Shown: positions 28,051-36,694 of the stretch, one piece after another
How the letters are laid out: every line of letters begins with the position of its first letter
Position numbering within the stretch: the stretch's first letter is position 1
Assembly (NCBI RefSeq): GCF_047345415.1
Contig: NZ_JBLFEP010000008.1
Location: 1 to 64,000, forward strand
Source of the DNA: Maribacter_C sp947494565
GTDB taxonomy: Bacteria; Bacteroidota; Bacteroidia; Flavobacteriales; Flavobacteriaceae
Length of the DNA stretch: 64,000 bases
Direction of reading: 5' to 3'
Program-made: the position numbers and the translations under genes
The notes under the pieces: model-generated
Told to the model about the DNA's origin: nothing
The model's database searches: none
The model's input: only the letters and a program-made list of their open reading frames with translations

Positions 28051-28836
28051 TTATTTAGCCGTCCATCCTCCGTCAACGGTCAGCATCGAGCCCACCATAT
28101 AACTGCCTGCGTCACTGGCCAGAAGAAGAGCGGCACCTTGAATTTCCTTGAGTTCTCCCCACCGCGCCAAGGCTGTAGCCCCAACAATAAACTTCTTGGC
28201 CTCTTCCGTACCCGCTATGGGAATATTCATTTCCGTCAAGAAAGGTCCCGGACAAATCGCATTGACCGCTATGTTGAACGGTGCCAATTCAAGACCTAGG
28301 GCGCGCGTCATTTGAACCACTGCACCTTTACTAGTCGCATAGGGAGTTCTATTGGCAAGCCCCACCAAACCAAGTGTACTCGCCATATTAATGATGCGCC
28401 CCCAACCGTTTTCCTTCATTTGGGGCACTACGGCCTTGGAAGCCAACCAGATACCATCTACATTGACTTTCATCACCTGGTGAAACTCATCATGCGAAAG
28501 TTCATCGATCGCCCCTCGAATATTAATGCCGGCACTATTGATCAAGATATCAACACTGCCGAAATCCTTCTGGGCCAAAGCTACGGCTTGATTGATCTGC
28601 GAAGCCTCAGTGACATCAGCGGCATAGGCCTTTGCCTCGATATCGTAAGTTTTTGAAAGTGATTCGGCGGCGGCCTGCCCTTCGTCAAGCTTTCTATTGA
28701 CCAGGGCAATATTGGCACCGGCCGAGGCCAAGCCAGCGGCCATAGCAAGACCTAATCCTTTGGAGCCTCCTGTAATCATCGCATTTTTACCTTTTAAATC
28801 AAAAAGTGCTATTCCGGGTAATGTGGTATCTATCAT
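28051..28836 (-). CDS. SDR-family oxidoreductase
   Basis: A 261-residue classical short-chain dehydrogenase. MITGGSKGLGLAMA is the dinucleotide-binding TGxxxGxG motif, NSAGI follows, Ser153, Tyr166 and Lys170 (PYATSKGA) form the catalytic triad, and AICPGPFLTEMN follows. The closest style is gluconate 5-dehydrogenase or KDG oxidoreductase-like SDRs. It lies 19 bp downstream of the TIM-barrel gene on the same strand and is divergent from the dehydratase/GntP permease operon, so oxidation or reduction of a sugar acid is likely. The stop is about 175 bp from the ebo operon, a separate unit. Confidence 0.92.
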   Translation of the reverse strand: MIDTTLPGIALFDLKGKNAMITGGSKGLGLAMAAGLASAGANIALVNRKLDEGQAAAESLSKTYDIEAKAYAADVTEASQINQAVALAQKDFGSVDILINSAGINIRGAIDELSHDEFHQVMKVNVDGIWLASKAVVPQMKENGWGRIINMASTLGLVGLANRTPYATSKGAVVQMTRALGLELAPFNIAVNAICPGPFLTEMNIPIAGTEEAKKFIVGATALARWGELKEIQGAALLLASDAGSYMVGSMLTVDGGWTAK

Positions 28837-28855
28837 CTTATTTTTGAGTCATTAG

Positions 28856-29923
28856 TTAACGAAAACCATAATTTTTCTTGGCAAACTGTACCGAAGTTTT
28901 GTTATTCTCGATTTCCAAAGCCAATTGTTCATCTGCGGATTTATTCGAAATTCGAGGCAGGGCCGATTTTGATTCATACTTCCTGACCTTTCCGAGAAAA
29001 GTAGCAAGTTCGGCAGCGGAAATAGCGCCAAATGTGGCCCAATAAGCTTCCGTCAAGCATGGAACCTTAAGTGGATCCCTAGTAATCATCTCCAAATTAA
29101 ACCGGATATCAGGGTTATGGGTACGGATTTCGGAAATCATTCCTTCGATATCCAAAAACCCCTCGCCCAAATTCACTTCCGACAGTAAAAATCCGTCTTC
29201 ATACGTCTCGACGGCCATATCTTTTAAATGTACCGTAAAGGCATAGGGTGCTAGAGCTCTTACGACTTCCATGGGGTCTTCCAGAAGCGAAATATTATTG
29301 CCCGTGTCAAGAGTCACCCCGACCCATTCACTATCAAGGGCTTTTAAGATTTCAAGAAACTCCGTCGCACGCCAATCTTTGTGGTTCTCAACGGCTAGCC
29401 GTATACGGTGCTTCCGCATAATCGGTTCGGCCAGTTGCAAGGAAGTTTCCGAGGCTTTCCTGAATACTTGAAACGCTTCGTTCGTGTCAAAGTTCTCATA
29501 GCGCCTTCCCGAGAGACAGACCGTTCGAATAATATCAACGTCCATTTCTTTGGTCTCTCGTACCTGCTGTTCAAAGCGGTCAATATCATTGGTGTCTTTT
29601 GGTAATTTGATTTGCCCTTCCATAAAGAAGTTCAATTCTTCACGACGTCGGAGAATTTTTTTGGCTAGTGCGGAATCGAGCCCATACATCGTCAATTGGG
29701 CACCTTTGAAACCCATTGAACTAAAATGTTCGATCATTTGCAGTGCGTTATCGTATTGCGGGTATTTCGCACTCTTCAAGTTGCGATACCTACGTATCAT
29801 AAAGGTCGCCTCTGCCGCCCCGAATCTAGTTTCTTTCAAAGAAGCGGGCAAGGCAGAAATCAGGGGGAATCCCATTGCCAAGGCACCGCTAGCAGAATTT
29901 TTGATAAACCTTCTCCGTCTCAT
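28856..29923 (-). CDS. Exported sugar phosphate isomerase/epimerase-like TIM-barrel protein
   Basis: A 355-residue protein beginning MRRRRFIKNSASGALAMGFP, a Tat-type or general export signal. The remainder is an AP-endonuclease-2/xylose isomerase-like barrel: FSSMGFKGAQLTMYGLDSA, IRLAVENHKDWRATEFLEIL with metal-ligand Glu, WVGVTLDTGNNISLLEDP with Asp, and FTVHLKDMAVETYEDGFLLS. Exported members of this superfamily are common in Bacteroidota carbohydrate loci; most are uncharacterised. It is transcribed with the SDR and divergently from the dehydratase. Activity is unknown. Confidence 0.85.
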   Translation of the reverse strand: MRRRRFIKNSASGALAMGFPLISALPASLKETRFGAAEATFMIRRYRNLKSAKYPQYDNALQMIEHFSSMGFKGAQLTMYGLDSALAKKILRRREELNFFMEGQIKLPKDTNDIDRFEQQVRETKEMDVDIIRTVCLSGRRYENFDTNEAFQVFRKASETSLQLAEPIMRKHRIRLAVENHKDWRATEFLEILKALDSEWVGVTLDTGNNISLLEDPMEVVRALAPYAFTVHLKDMAVETYEDGFLLSEVNLGEGFLDIEGMISEIRTHNPDIRFNLEMITRDPLKVPCLTEAYWATFGAISAAELATFLGKVRKYESKSALPRISNKSADEQLALEIENNKTSVQFAKKNYGFR

Positions 29924-30142
29924 GTATATTGTTCACTTTCACAAAAACACCATTCTAAAGTAAGGATTTTTATTGTGGCGTGCGACCTATTTAAAAAGAA
30001 TCAGGGTAATGCGTCATAAGCTCCTTTCCCATTTTGAATACTACAACCAAAAAAGATGGGAAGTTCGATTTAAAGTCGTTCCATTTTGCGAACTAGCACA
30101 AAGATGTTTACTTTAATACACTCATACCATCCCAATAACTAA

Positions 30143-31873
30143 ATGAAAAAAAAGAATAAGGAAAAATTACGCAGTTCGGATTGGTTCAGTCCCGTAGATC
30201 CGAAATCTGCCTTTATCCATCGTTCCTGGTTGCGCAACCAGGGGTATCCTGATGATTACTTTAGAAGCAGACCGGTCATTGGTATTTGTAATACCTGGTC
30301 CGATCTCACACCTTGTAACGGACATCTTCGCGAGTTTGCGGAATTCGTCAAACGCGGTGTTTTGGAAGCGGGAGGAGTTCCGTTCGAATTTCCGGTGACA
30401 AGCTTGGGAGAGATTTTAATGCGCCCGACGGCCATGCTCTTTAGAAATCTGGCAGCCATGGATACGGAGGAAACCATTCGCGCCAATCCGCTCGACGGCG
30501 TAGTGCTACTTACTGGTTGCGATAAGACCACGCCTTCAACGGTAATGGGCGCCTGTAGCGTAGATTTACCCACCATTGTGGTTCCCGGAGGCCCCATGTT
30601 GAACGGCAAGTATAAAGGTGAACGTATTGGCTCAGGAACTTTTGTATGGCAATTGAAAGACAAAATCAAAAATGAAGGTTTTACCGAAGCAGATCAAATC
30701 GAAGCAGAGATTTGTTCCGCTCGAAGTTCCGGACATTGTATGACCATGGGTACAGCATCGACCATGGCATGCATGGTCGAATCCCTTGGGTTGACCTTGC
30801 CTGGGGCCGCGGCCATTCCTGCTGTGGATTCACGTAAAAAAGTGATGGCCCAACTATCAGGAAGACGTATTGTCGATATGGTCAGAGAAGATTTGAAGCT
30901 CTCGAAAATATTGACCCGGGAAGCTTTTGAAAATGCTATAAAAATAAATGCCGCAATAGGCGGTTCCACCAATTTCATCATTCACCTAACGGCGATAGCT
31001 CGGAGAATAGGTGTGCAACTTGATCTAAAGGATTTTGACGATTTGGGGAGTAAAATCCCGCTACTGGTGAACCTTATGCCTTCCGGCACCTTTTTAATGG
31101 AAGACTTTTTTGATGCTGGCGGGCTACCCGTTGTCATCAAGGAAATGACCGATCATTTACACAACGATGCCATAACGGTCAATGGTAAATCGATTGGAGA
31201 AAACAACCAGCATGCCGAGTGCTTTAATAAAGAGGTTATATCACCGATTGACTCCCCCATTATCAAAGAAGCGGGAATTGCGGTTCTATATGGTAATTTA
31301 TGCGAGAATGGTGCGGTCATTAAGCCTTCCGCAGCAACACCTGAGCTAATGTCACACCGTGGAAAAGCTGTGGTATTCGAGACTATAGAAGAATTTCTAT
31401 CCACCGTCGACGACCCTGATCTGGATATCGACGAAAATAGTGTCATGGTACTCAAAGGTGTCGGGCCCGTAGGGTACCCCGGAATGCCTGAGGTAGGCAA
31501 CATGGAAATACCGGAAAAACTCCTGAAAAAAGGAATCAAGGATATGGTCCGTATTTCCGATGGCCGAATGAGCGGTACGGCTTTCGGAACCGTTGTACTA
31601 CATGTATCACCGGAGTCTTCGGTCGGAGGCGTACTTGGTCTCGTCGAAAGTGGTGATTACATTGTACTGGACGTACCGAATCGAAAATTACATCTTGAAG
31701 TAACCGATGCCGAACTTGAGAAGCGAAGAGCGGTATGGAAAGCGCCAGAACCTCAGGCGAAAAGAGGCTATACCAAACTTTATACGAGTACTGTTGAACA
31801 AGCCCACCTAGGTGCCGACCTTGATTTTCTGGTGGGAAAATCCAGTTCAAAAGTGACACGTGATGCACATTAA
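30143..31873 (+). CDS. IlvD/Edd-family dehydratase, pentonate (sugar-acid) type
   Basis: A 576-residue dehydratase. Cys58 (LTPCNG), Cys126 (TGCDKTTPS) and Cys199 (GHCMTMG) fall one residue from the [2Fe-2S] ligands described for Rhizobium L-arabinonate dehydratase, as I recall it. Lys128 would be the carbamylated metal ligand and Ser477 in GRMSG the catalytic base. The length also fits the pentonate/hexonate branch better than amino-acid IlvD. It removes water from an aldonate to give a 2-keto-3-deoxy acid. The GntP permease starts 12 bp downstream. The aldonate could be an arabinonate, xylonate, fuconate or galactonate. Confidence 0.9.
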   Translation: MKKKNKEKLRSSDWFSPVDPKSAFIHRSWLRNQGYPDDYFRSRPVIGICNTWSDLTPCNGHLREFAEFVKRGVLEAGGVPFEFPVTSLGEILMRPTAMLFRNLAAMDTEETIRANPLDGVVLLTGCDKTTPSTVMGACSVDLPTIVVPGGPMLNGKYKGERIGSGTFVWQLKDKIKNEGFTEADQIEAEICSARSSGHCMTMGTASTMACMVESLGLTLPGAAAIPAVDSRKKVMAQLSGRRIVDMVREDLKLSKILTREAFENAIKINAAIGGSTNFIIHLTAIARRIGVQLDLKDFDDLGSKIPLLVNLMPSGTFLMEDFFDAGGLPVVIKEMTDHLHNDAITVNGKSIGENNQHAECFNKEVISPIDSPIIKEAGIAVLYGNLCENGAVIKPSAATPELMSHRGKAVVFETIEEFLSTVDDPDLDIDENSVMVLKGVGPVGYPGMPEVGNMEIPEKLLKKGIKDMVRISDGRMSGTAFGTVVLHVSPESSVGGVLGLVESGDYIVLDVPNRKLHLEVTDAELEKRRAVWKAPEPQAKRGYTKLYTSTVEQAHLGADLDFLVGKSSSKVTRDAH

Positions 31874-31885
31874 ACCAACCTTATT

Positions 31886-33223
31886 ATGATTGCAATACTC
31901 CTATTAGTTCTTAGTGTACTCCTTATTATTTTACTCACTGTACGGCTTAAAGTGCATCCGTTTTTAGCACTCCTGGCCGCAGCAATTTTCTTTGCCCTTT
32001 TTTCAGGAATGTCATTGGACGACATTGTAAAATTCGTAAACGATGGATTTGGGGTAACTCTTGGTAAAATAGGAATCGTCATCGTCTTAGGAGTAATTAT
32101 CGGAGCATTTCTGGAACATTCCGGAGGGGCCTACAAATTAGCGGAAGTCGTGCTAAAGGTTATCGGCAAAAAAAGAGTGCATGAGGCGATGGGTATCGTA
32201 GGTTTTATTGTTTCCATTCCGGTTTTTGCGGATAGTGGTTTCATTATCCTGAATCCCTTGAACAAGAGTTTGACCAAGCGCGCCGGACTTTCCATAGTAG
32301 GTACGGCCACGGCATTGATTCTGGGTCTGATGATTACCCATGTTTTGGTTCCACCTACTCCAGGACCTATAGCCGCTGCCGGAATCATCGGAGCGGATGT
32401 CGGATTGGTGATGTTGGTCGGTTTGGTCATCGGTATCCTATCATTGATACTGGCCATCATCTACTGCAAAAAAATGGGGTCCAAACACTTCATAGACCCA
32501 AACCCTGAAGTCACGGATGAAGTCATTCAAGAGAAAATGAAAGAGGCCCCGAGCGCCTTTAAATCTTTCTTGCCCATTCTGATTCCTATCCTGCTGATTG
32601 TTGGGAAGTCCATCATGGAATTCAACCTTCCTGAAGGTCAAGAAGCCACTGGACTTATCGCTTTTATTTCCTTTATCGGTTCTCCGATTATTGCCTTGAT
32701 CATCGGTATGTTGTTCGCCTTTTTACTTCCTAAAAAATGGGATAATGAAATGTTGGCCACCAGTGGTTGGGTCGGAAAGGCTTTGGCGGATGCCTCGAAC
32801 ATCATCCTTATAACGGGTGCAGGTGGAATTTTCGGAACCATCCTTCAAAATAGCGGTATTGCAGATGTATTGGCAGATGCCCTATCGGGTGCGAATTTAG
32901 GGATATGGCTTCCTTTTTTACTCTGTGCTGCGATCAAAACGGCACAAGGTTCCTCAACGGTGGCTTTGATTACTACCGCATCTATCGTAGCTCCGCTGTT
33001 ACTGACTATGGGCTTCTCTACGGAAATTGATAAGGCTCTAGTGGTCGCGGCAATCGGTGCCGGAGCGATGGTGGTCTCACATGCGAACGACAGCGGTTTC
33101 TGGATTTTGACCCAATTTTCCGGTATTGATGTAAAGACAGGATATCGTGTATATACTTTAGGTACTCTTGTGGTCGGCACTTTTGCCGCATTATGCGTGT
33201 ACATTGCAAGTTTTATTTTCTAA
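31886..33223 (+). CDS. GntP-family gluconate/sugar-acid permease
   Basis: A 445-residue integral membrane protein with about 12-14 transmembrane helices, of the gluconate:H+ symporter family. Conserved stretches include HVLVPPTPGPIAAAGIIGAD, GILSLILAIIYCKKMG, AGGIFGTILQNSGIADVLA and HANDSGFWILTQFSG. It imports gluconate-like aldonates across the inner membrane. It follows the dehydratase by 12 bp and precedes the cytochrome-linked dehydrogenase by 3 bp, a tight operon in which uptake feeds dehydration. Confidence 0.95.
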   Translation: MIAILLLVLSVLLIILLTVRLKVHPFLALLAAAIFFALFSGMSLDDIVKFVNDGFGVTLGKIGIVIVLGVIIGAFLEHSGGAYKLAEVVLKVIGKKRVHEAMGIVGFIVSIPVFADSGFIILNPLNKSLTKRAGLSIVGTATALILGLMITHVLVPPTPGPIAAAGIIGADVGLVMLVGLVIGILSLILAIIYCKKMGSKHFIDPNPEVTDEVIQEKMKEAPSAFKSFLPILIPILLIVGKSIMEFNLPEGQEATGLIAFISFIGSPIIALIIGMLFAFLLPKKWDNEMLATSGWVGKALADASNIILITGAGGIFGTILQNSGIADVLADALSGANLGIWLPFLLCAAIKTAQGSSTVALITTASIVAPLLLTMGFSTEIDKALVVAAIGAGAMVVSHANDSGFWILTQFSGIDVKTGYRVYTLGTLVVGTFAALCVYIASFIF

Positions 33224-33226
33224 AAG

Positions 33227-35632
33227 ATGAATTTTAGCCGTTTCACAAAAACAACGCGCAGCTTTTTTTTAGGGGGAATGGTCTTGTTCTTTTGTGACGC
33301 TTGTGAAAAGCCCATCTCGCCTGCCCTTTCACCAGATGAGGCATTGAAAACTTTTCAATTGGCCGATCCAAACCTTACGATTCAATTGGTGGCCTCCGAA
33401 CCGCTGGTACAAGATCCAGTGGCTATTACCTTCGACGAAGGAGGGCGACTCTGGGTAGCCGAAATGCTGGGCTTCATGCAGGACATTGACGGGACGGGCG
33501 AAGAGGATAAAATTGGACGGATTTCCGTGTTGTTCGATGACAACGGGGATGGCCAAATGGACCGTCGGCAGACTTTTTTGGACAGCCTGATACTACCTCG
33601 GGCATTGGCCCTAGTCAAAGGGGGTATTTTAGTCGCGGAAAATATGCCGTTATGGTTTGTTTCGGATAGTGATGGGGATTTCAGGGCGGACAAAAAAATA
33701 CTGATCGATTCCTTATATGGAGGTCTGGGTGTGCCGGAACATTCCGCAAATGGCCTTTTAAGAGGGTTGGACAATTGGTTCTATAACGCGAAATCGAAAT
33801 TCCGCTATAAGAAAATCAACACTAGTTGGGTCAAGGATACCACCGAGTTTCGCGGACAATGGGGTATTTGCCACGATGATGCGGGGCGCTTATTCTACAA
33901 TTACAATTGGTCACAGCTACATGCCGATCTGGTACCCCCTAATGCCTTGAGTGCAAATCGACATCATACGGCCACGACCGGGATCGATCACGGACTGACC
34001 CTAGACAGAAGAGTATTTCCCATTCGCAGTAATACCGCGATCAATAGAGGGTATGTTCCCGGAACATTGGATGAAAAAGGACGGATTCTTGAATTTGCCT
34101 CCGCCTGTGGCCCATTGATCCATCGCGGACATGCGCTACCTAAAAACTATTATGGTGATGCTTTCGTTTGCGAACCAACTGCCAACCTCATCAAACAAAA
34201 TGAACTATGGGAGGAAGGTTTCATGCTACAGGCGAAAAACACCTACGACGGTAAAGAGTTTTTGGCTTCGACAGACGAACGTTTTAGACCGATTTCTTTG
34301 GCTTCCGGCCCGGACGGTGCGCTCTATGTCGTAGACATGTACAAGGGCGTTATTCAACACGCCCCCTACATGACCGATTATCTTAGGGAAGAAACGTTGA
34401 AGCGTGGACTTGACCAACCCATACATATGGGACGTATTTGGCGGATAACCTCCAAAAATAAGGAACCCATAGGAACCCCTGATTTATCAAAATTGAATCC
34501 TCAGGAGCTGGTCGAACAACTGGACAGCAAGAATGGCTGGACTAGGGATACGGCCCAACGCCTATTGGTGGAGCAGGGAGACGTAAGCCTAGCACCTTTC
34601 TTGGGGGAATTGATTGAAAAGGGCACTCCGCTAGGGCAGCTACATGCCCTTTGGACCTTGGAGGGTTTAGGGTATCATAAAGCGGATATCTATTTGTCGG
34701 CCCTAAGCGCTTCGGACCCCAAAGTAGCACAGGCCGCCCTACGACTTGCCATTCGAAATACCGAAAAGAATCCCGAGATCCTTTTGGAAATAGAGGACTT
34801 TGTTCAAAATAGTTATGATACTGCGGCACCCATTTTAAAGATGCAAATGGTCTTGTCAAGTCATCATTTGAATTCGGCCTTGGCCTTGACCACCTCCCGT
34901 AAATTTTTAAGTACCTACGGTCCGTTGCCACTGGCAAGGGATGTAGTCATGAGCAGTTTAGAAAACAGGGAAATGGATATGCTGAAGGTAGTATTAAAGG
35001 AGCAGGTACCGCATAGACAAACCAATGAGATCATGCTCGAACTTTTAGCTACCGCAATCGTCAATTCCGAATCTGAAACGGACATTGATCGCCTCAGACG
35101 AATCACGGCTACCTATGCGGATGAAGAAACCCACTGGATTAAAAATGCGCTTGTGAGCGGTCTTGCAACGAGTTCCGAATCTGAATCAGATATGGTTAGC
35201 GGCATTCCTTCCAATATCGATAGCAAAGTGTTCGCGACAGGGCGCCAAAAGTACTTGAACCTCTGCGCTAGTTGCCACGGCACCAGCGGTGAAGGCATGA
35301 GACGCTTTGCGCCTCCTCTTAACAAATCGGAATGGGTAACAAAAGATGATGAAAAACTGGCGATGCTTCTTTTACATGGGATGCAAGGCCCCATTGAAGT
35401 CGATGGAAAAATGTACGACTCTCCAGATATCCTGCCTGAAATGCCCTCTTTTTCCACGCTTCAAAATGAAGATATTGCAGCCATTGCGACCTATATCAGA
35501 AACGCATGGGGCAATTCAGGTACTGAAGTGACTAGCAGAACAGTTGGGGGCGTTCGCTTTAGAACCCAAGGTAAGATCACTCCATGGACCGCGACCGAGT
35601 TGGATACCTTGGTATTCGACATCGATATGTAA
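33227..35632 (+). CDS. PVC-type propeller dehydrogenase with C-terminal cytochrome c domain, lipoprotein
   Basis: An 801-residue exported protein with a lipoprotein-like signal (FFCDACEKP). Residues about 40-400 form a PQQ-dehydrogenase-like propeller (LAIDPNLTIQL-type start, PVAITFDEGGRLWVAEMLGF, GPDGALYVVDMYKG). A HEAT-like helical middle (about 420-650) follows. The C-terminal cytochrome c carries LCASCHGTSGEG (CxxCH haem site) and EMPSF as the probable axial Met. This is the membrane-bound dehydrogenase architecture common in planctomycetes and Bacteroidota. It probably oxidises a sugar outside the cytoplasm and passes electrons to the respiratory chain, which fits the uptake and dehydration of a sugar acid by the two genes upstream. 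Confidence 0.88.
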   Translation: MNFSRFTKTTRSFFLGGMVLFFCDACEKPISPALSPDEALKTFQLADPNLTIQLVASEPLVQDPVAITFDEGGRLWVAEMLGFMQDIDGTGEEDKIGRISVLFDDNGDGQMDRRQTFLDSLILPRALALVKGGILVAENMPLWFVSDSDGDFRADKKILIDSLYGGLGVPEHSANGLLRGLDNWFYNAKSKFRYKKINTSWVKDTTEFRGQWGICHDDAGRLFYNYNWSQLHADLVPPNALSANRHHTATTGIDHGLTLDRRVFPIRSNTAINRGYVPGTLDEKGRILEFASACGPLIHRGHALPKNYYGDAFVCEPTANLIKQNELWEEGFMLQAKNTYDGKEFLASTDERFRPISLASGPDGALYVVDMYKGVIQHAPYMTDYLREETLKRGLDQPIHMGRIWRITSKNKEPIGTPDLSKLNPQELVEQLDSKNGWTRDTAQRLLVEQGDVSLAPFLGELIEKGTPLGQLHALWTLEGLGYHKADIYLSALSASDPKVAQAALRLAIRNTEKNPEILLEIEDFVQNSYDTAAPILKMQMVLSSHHLNSALALTTSRKFLSTYGPLPLARDVVMSSLENREMDMLKVVLKEQVPHRQTNEIMLELLATAIVNSESETDIDRLRRITATYADEETHWIKNALVSGLATSSESESDMVSGIPSNIDSKVFATGRQKYLNLCASCHGTSGEGMRRFAPPLNKSEWVTKDDEKLAMLLLHGMQGPIEVDGKMYDSPDILPEMPSFSTLQNEDIAAIATYIRNAWGNSGTEVTSRTVGGVRFRTQGKITPWTATELDTLVFDIDM

Positions 35633-36102
35633 TTAAAGGTCGTGACCCACTGACTACTCCCCTATTCATTAGCCACACCTTCCTTCTTTTTATTTTAACT
35701 CTTACCGAGTTGTACACTTCCTATTTTTAGGACTACCCCCGGTCAAAGATTAAATCCCCGACTTTACCCTACCCTTAGACCGACATGCCCATACTACCGT
35801 AAACCAGTTTTTACCACAAAAAAACGACATACAATACAAGAGCTCTCAGAAGAAAAAAAAGAAAATAGTGTAACGATTAAGAAAATCCTTAGTCTTTACT
35901 ACAAGAACATCAAAATCAGAATTTTAATTTAAGTATCTGATAATGAATATCTTAAAGATTATTATTGTTTAAATTGATTTTTTTAAATGTTAAATAATCC
36001 ATAAAATAGTACCTTTTTATACATAGTACTGTAACAAAATTAAAAATCTATCGTCTAGTAAGTGTAAGTCAATTAAAAAACAACAATATAAAATCTATAA
36101 TT
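35633..36102. other. AT-rich intergenic region ahead of small-ORF array
   Basis: About 470 bp without a supportable gene, becoming very AT-rich from 35860. It must contain the promoter for the small ORFs at 36103-36538. No convincing -33/-7 pair or LytTR half-site pair was found by eye. Confidence 0.4.
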
Positions 36103-36216
36103 ATGAAAGCATCAATCAACAGAACAGCAACAGAATCAAAAACAGGACAATATTTTTCATCCCTAAGAAATTGTAAAAGGTCTCAATGGGCCCAGTACAG
36201 AAACTTCAATCGTTAA
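36103..36216 (+). CDS. 37-residue small protein, tandem copy 1
   Basis: ATG at 36103 opens a 37-codon frame: MKASINRTATESKTGQYFSS followed by LRNCKRSQWAQYRNFNR. It is strongly basic and polar with one Cys and one Trp, and has no signal peptide or membrane segment. A second gene 146 bp downstream encodes exactly the same protein; the three base differences between the coding sequences are all synonymous third-position changes. This supports real translation. The shared opening MK-x3-NRTA-like block recurs in the third ORF. I recognise no family. It lies upstream of the receiver-GT2 gene but on the opposite strand. Confidence 0.6.
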   Translation: MKASINRTATESKTGQYFSSLRNCKRSQWAQYRNFNR

Positions 36217-36248
36217 TAAAGAAATCAACAACATAAAAATCTAAAACC

Positions 36249-36362
36249 ATGAAAGCATCAATCAACAGAACAGCAACAGAATCAAAAACAGGACAATATT
36301 TTTCATCCCTAAGAAATTGTAAAAGGTCTCAATGGGCCCAGTACAGGAACTTTAATCGCTAA
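36249..36362 (+). CDS. 37-residue small protein, tandem copy 2
   Basis: This copy encodes a protein identical to the one starting at 36103. The coding DNA is identical except for three synonymous changes near the 3' end (AGA/AGG, TTC/TTT, CGT/CGC). Its upstream spacer (CATAAAAATCTAAAACC) differs slightly from that of copy 1 (ATATAAAATCTATAATT), so the duplication is recent but not brand new. It is probably on one transcript with its neighbours. Confidence 0.6.
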   Translation: MKASINRTATESKTGQYFSSLRNCKRSQWAQYRNFNR

Positions 36363-36403
36363 GTGCGATTCGACATCATCATCATCAAAAAACAATCAAC
36401 GTC

Positions 36404-36538
36404 ATGAAAACATTTTTCAATCGTACTGCGGGTAGCCCAATCAACTATCCAAAGGAATCAAAAAGGCCCTCTTTTATAAAGAGGCTTATAGAAAATAAAC
36501 GCTTTAGATACGTAGAGCAGAATTACATATTGCATTAA
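36404..36538 (+). CDS. 44-residue small protein related to the tandem pair
   Basis: ATG at 36404 opens a 44-codon frame starting MKTFFNRTAGSPINYPKESK and ending VEQNYILH. The first nine residues share the MK-x-x-x-NRTA pattern with the two upstream 37-residue proteins, and it is also strongly basic. An intrinsic terminator begins 28 bp after the stop, so all three ORFs probably form one short transcript. Function is unknown; possible roles include a peptide modulator or RNA-binding protein. Confidence 0.5.
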   Translation: MKTFFNRTAGSPINYPKESKRPSFIKRLIENKRFRYVEQNYILH

Positions 36539-36566
36539 TAAGAGCAACTTAGGTTATTTATTAAGG

Positions 36567-36604
36567 AAAGGGGAATACACGTAATCGGTGTATTCCCCTT
36601 TTTT
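36567..36604 (+). terminator. Intrinsic terminator of the small-ORF array
   Basis: A perfect 14-bp stem, AAAGGGGAATACAC (36567-36580) with GTGTATTCCCCTTT (36588-36601), has a 7-nt loop and ends in a T6 run. It may also serve the minus-strand receiver-GT2 gene that ends at 36695. Confidence 0.92.
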
Positions 36605-36694
36605 AATGACTTCCCTTGTAACCCATAGTCACTATTATGCCGAAGGAATGCAATCGATCCCTTTATGAAGATTGGCATCAAGTGCGTATATGAA

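Larger units (their letters stand above)
36103..36362 (+). repeat. Tandem duplication, 146-bp period
   Basis: Two near-identical units, each carrying a complete 37-codon ORF (36103-36216 and 36249-36362). Identity is almost complete over the ORFs and falls in the spacers. Confidence 0.9.
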
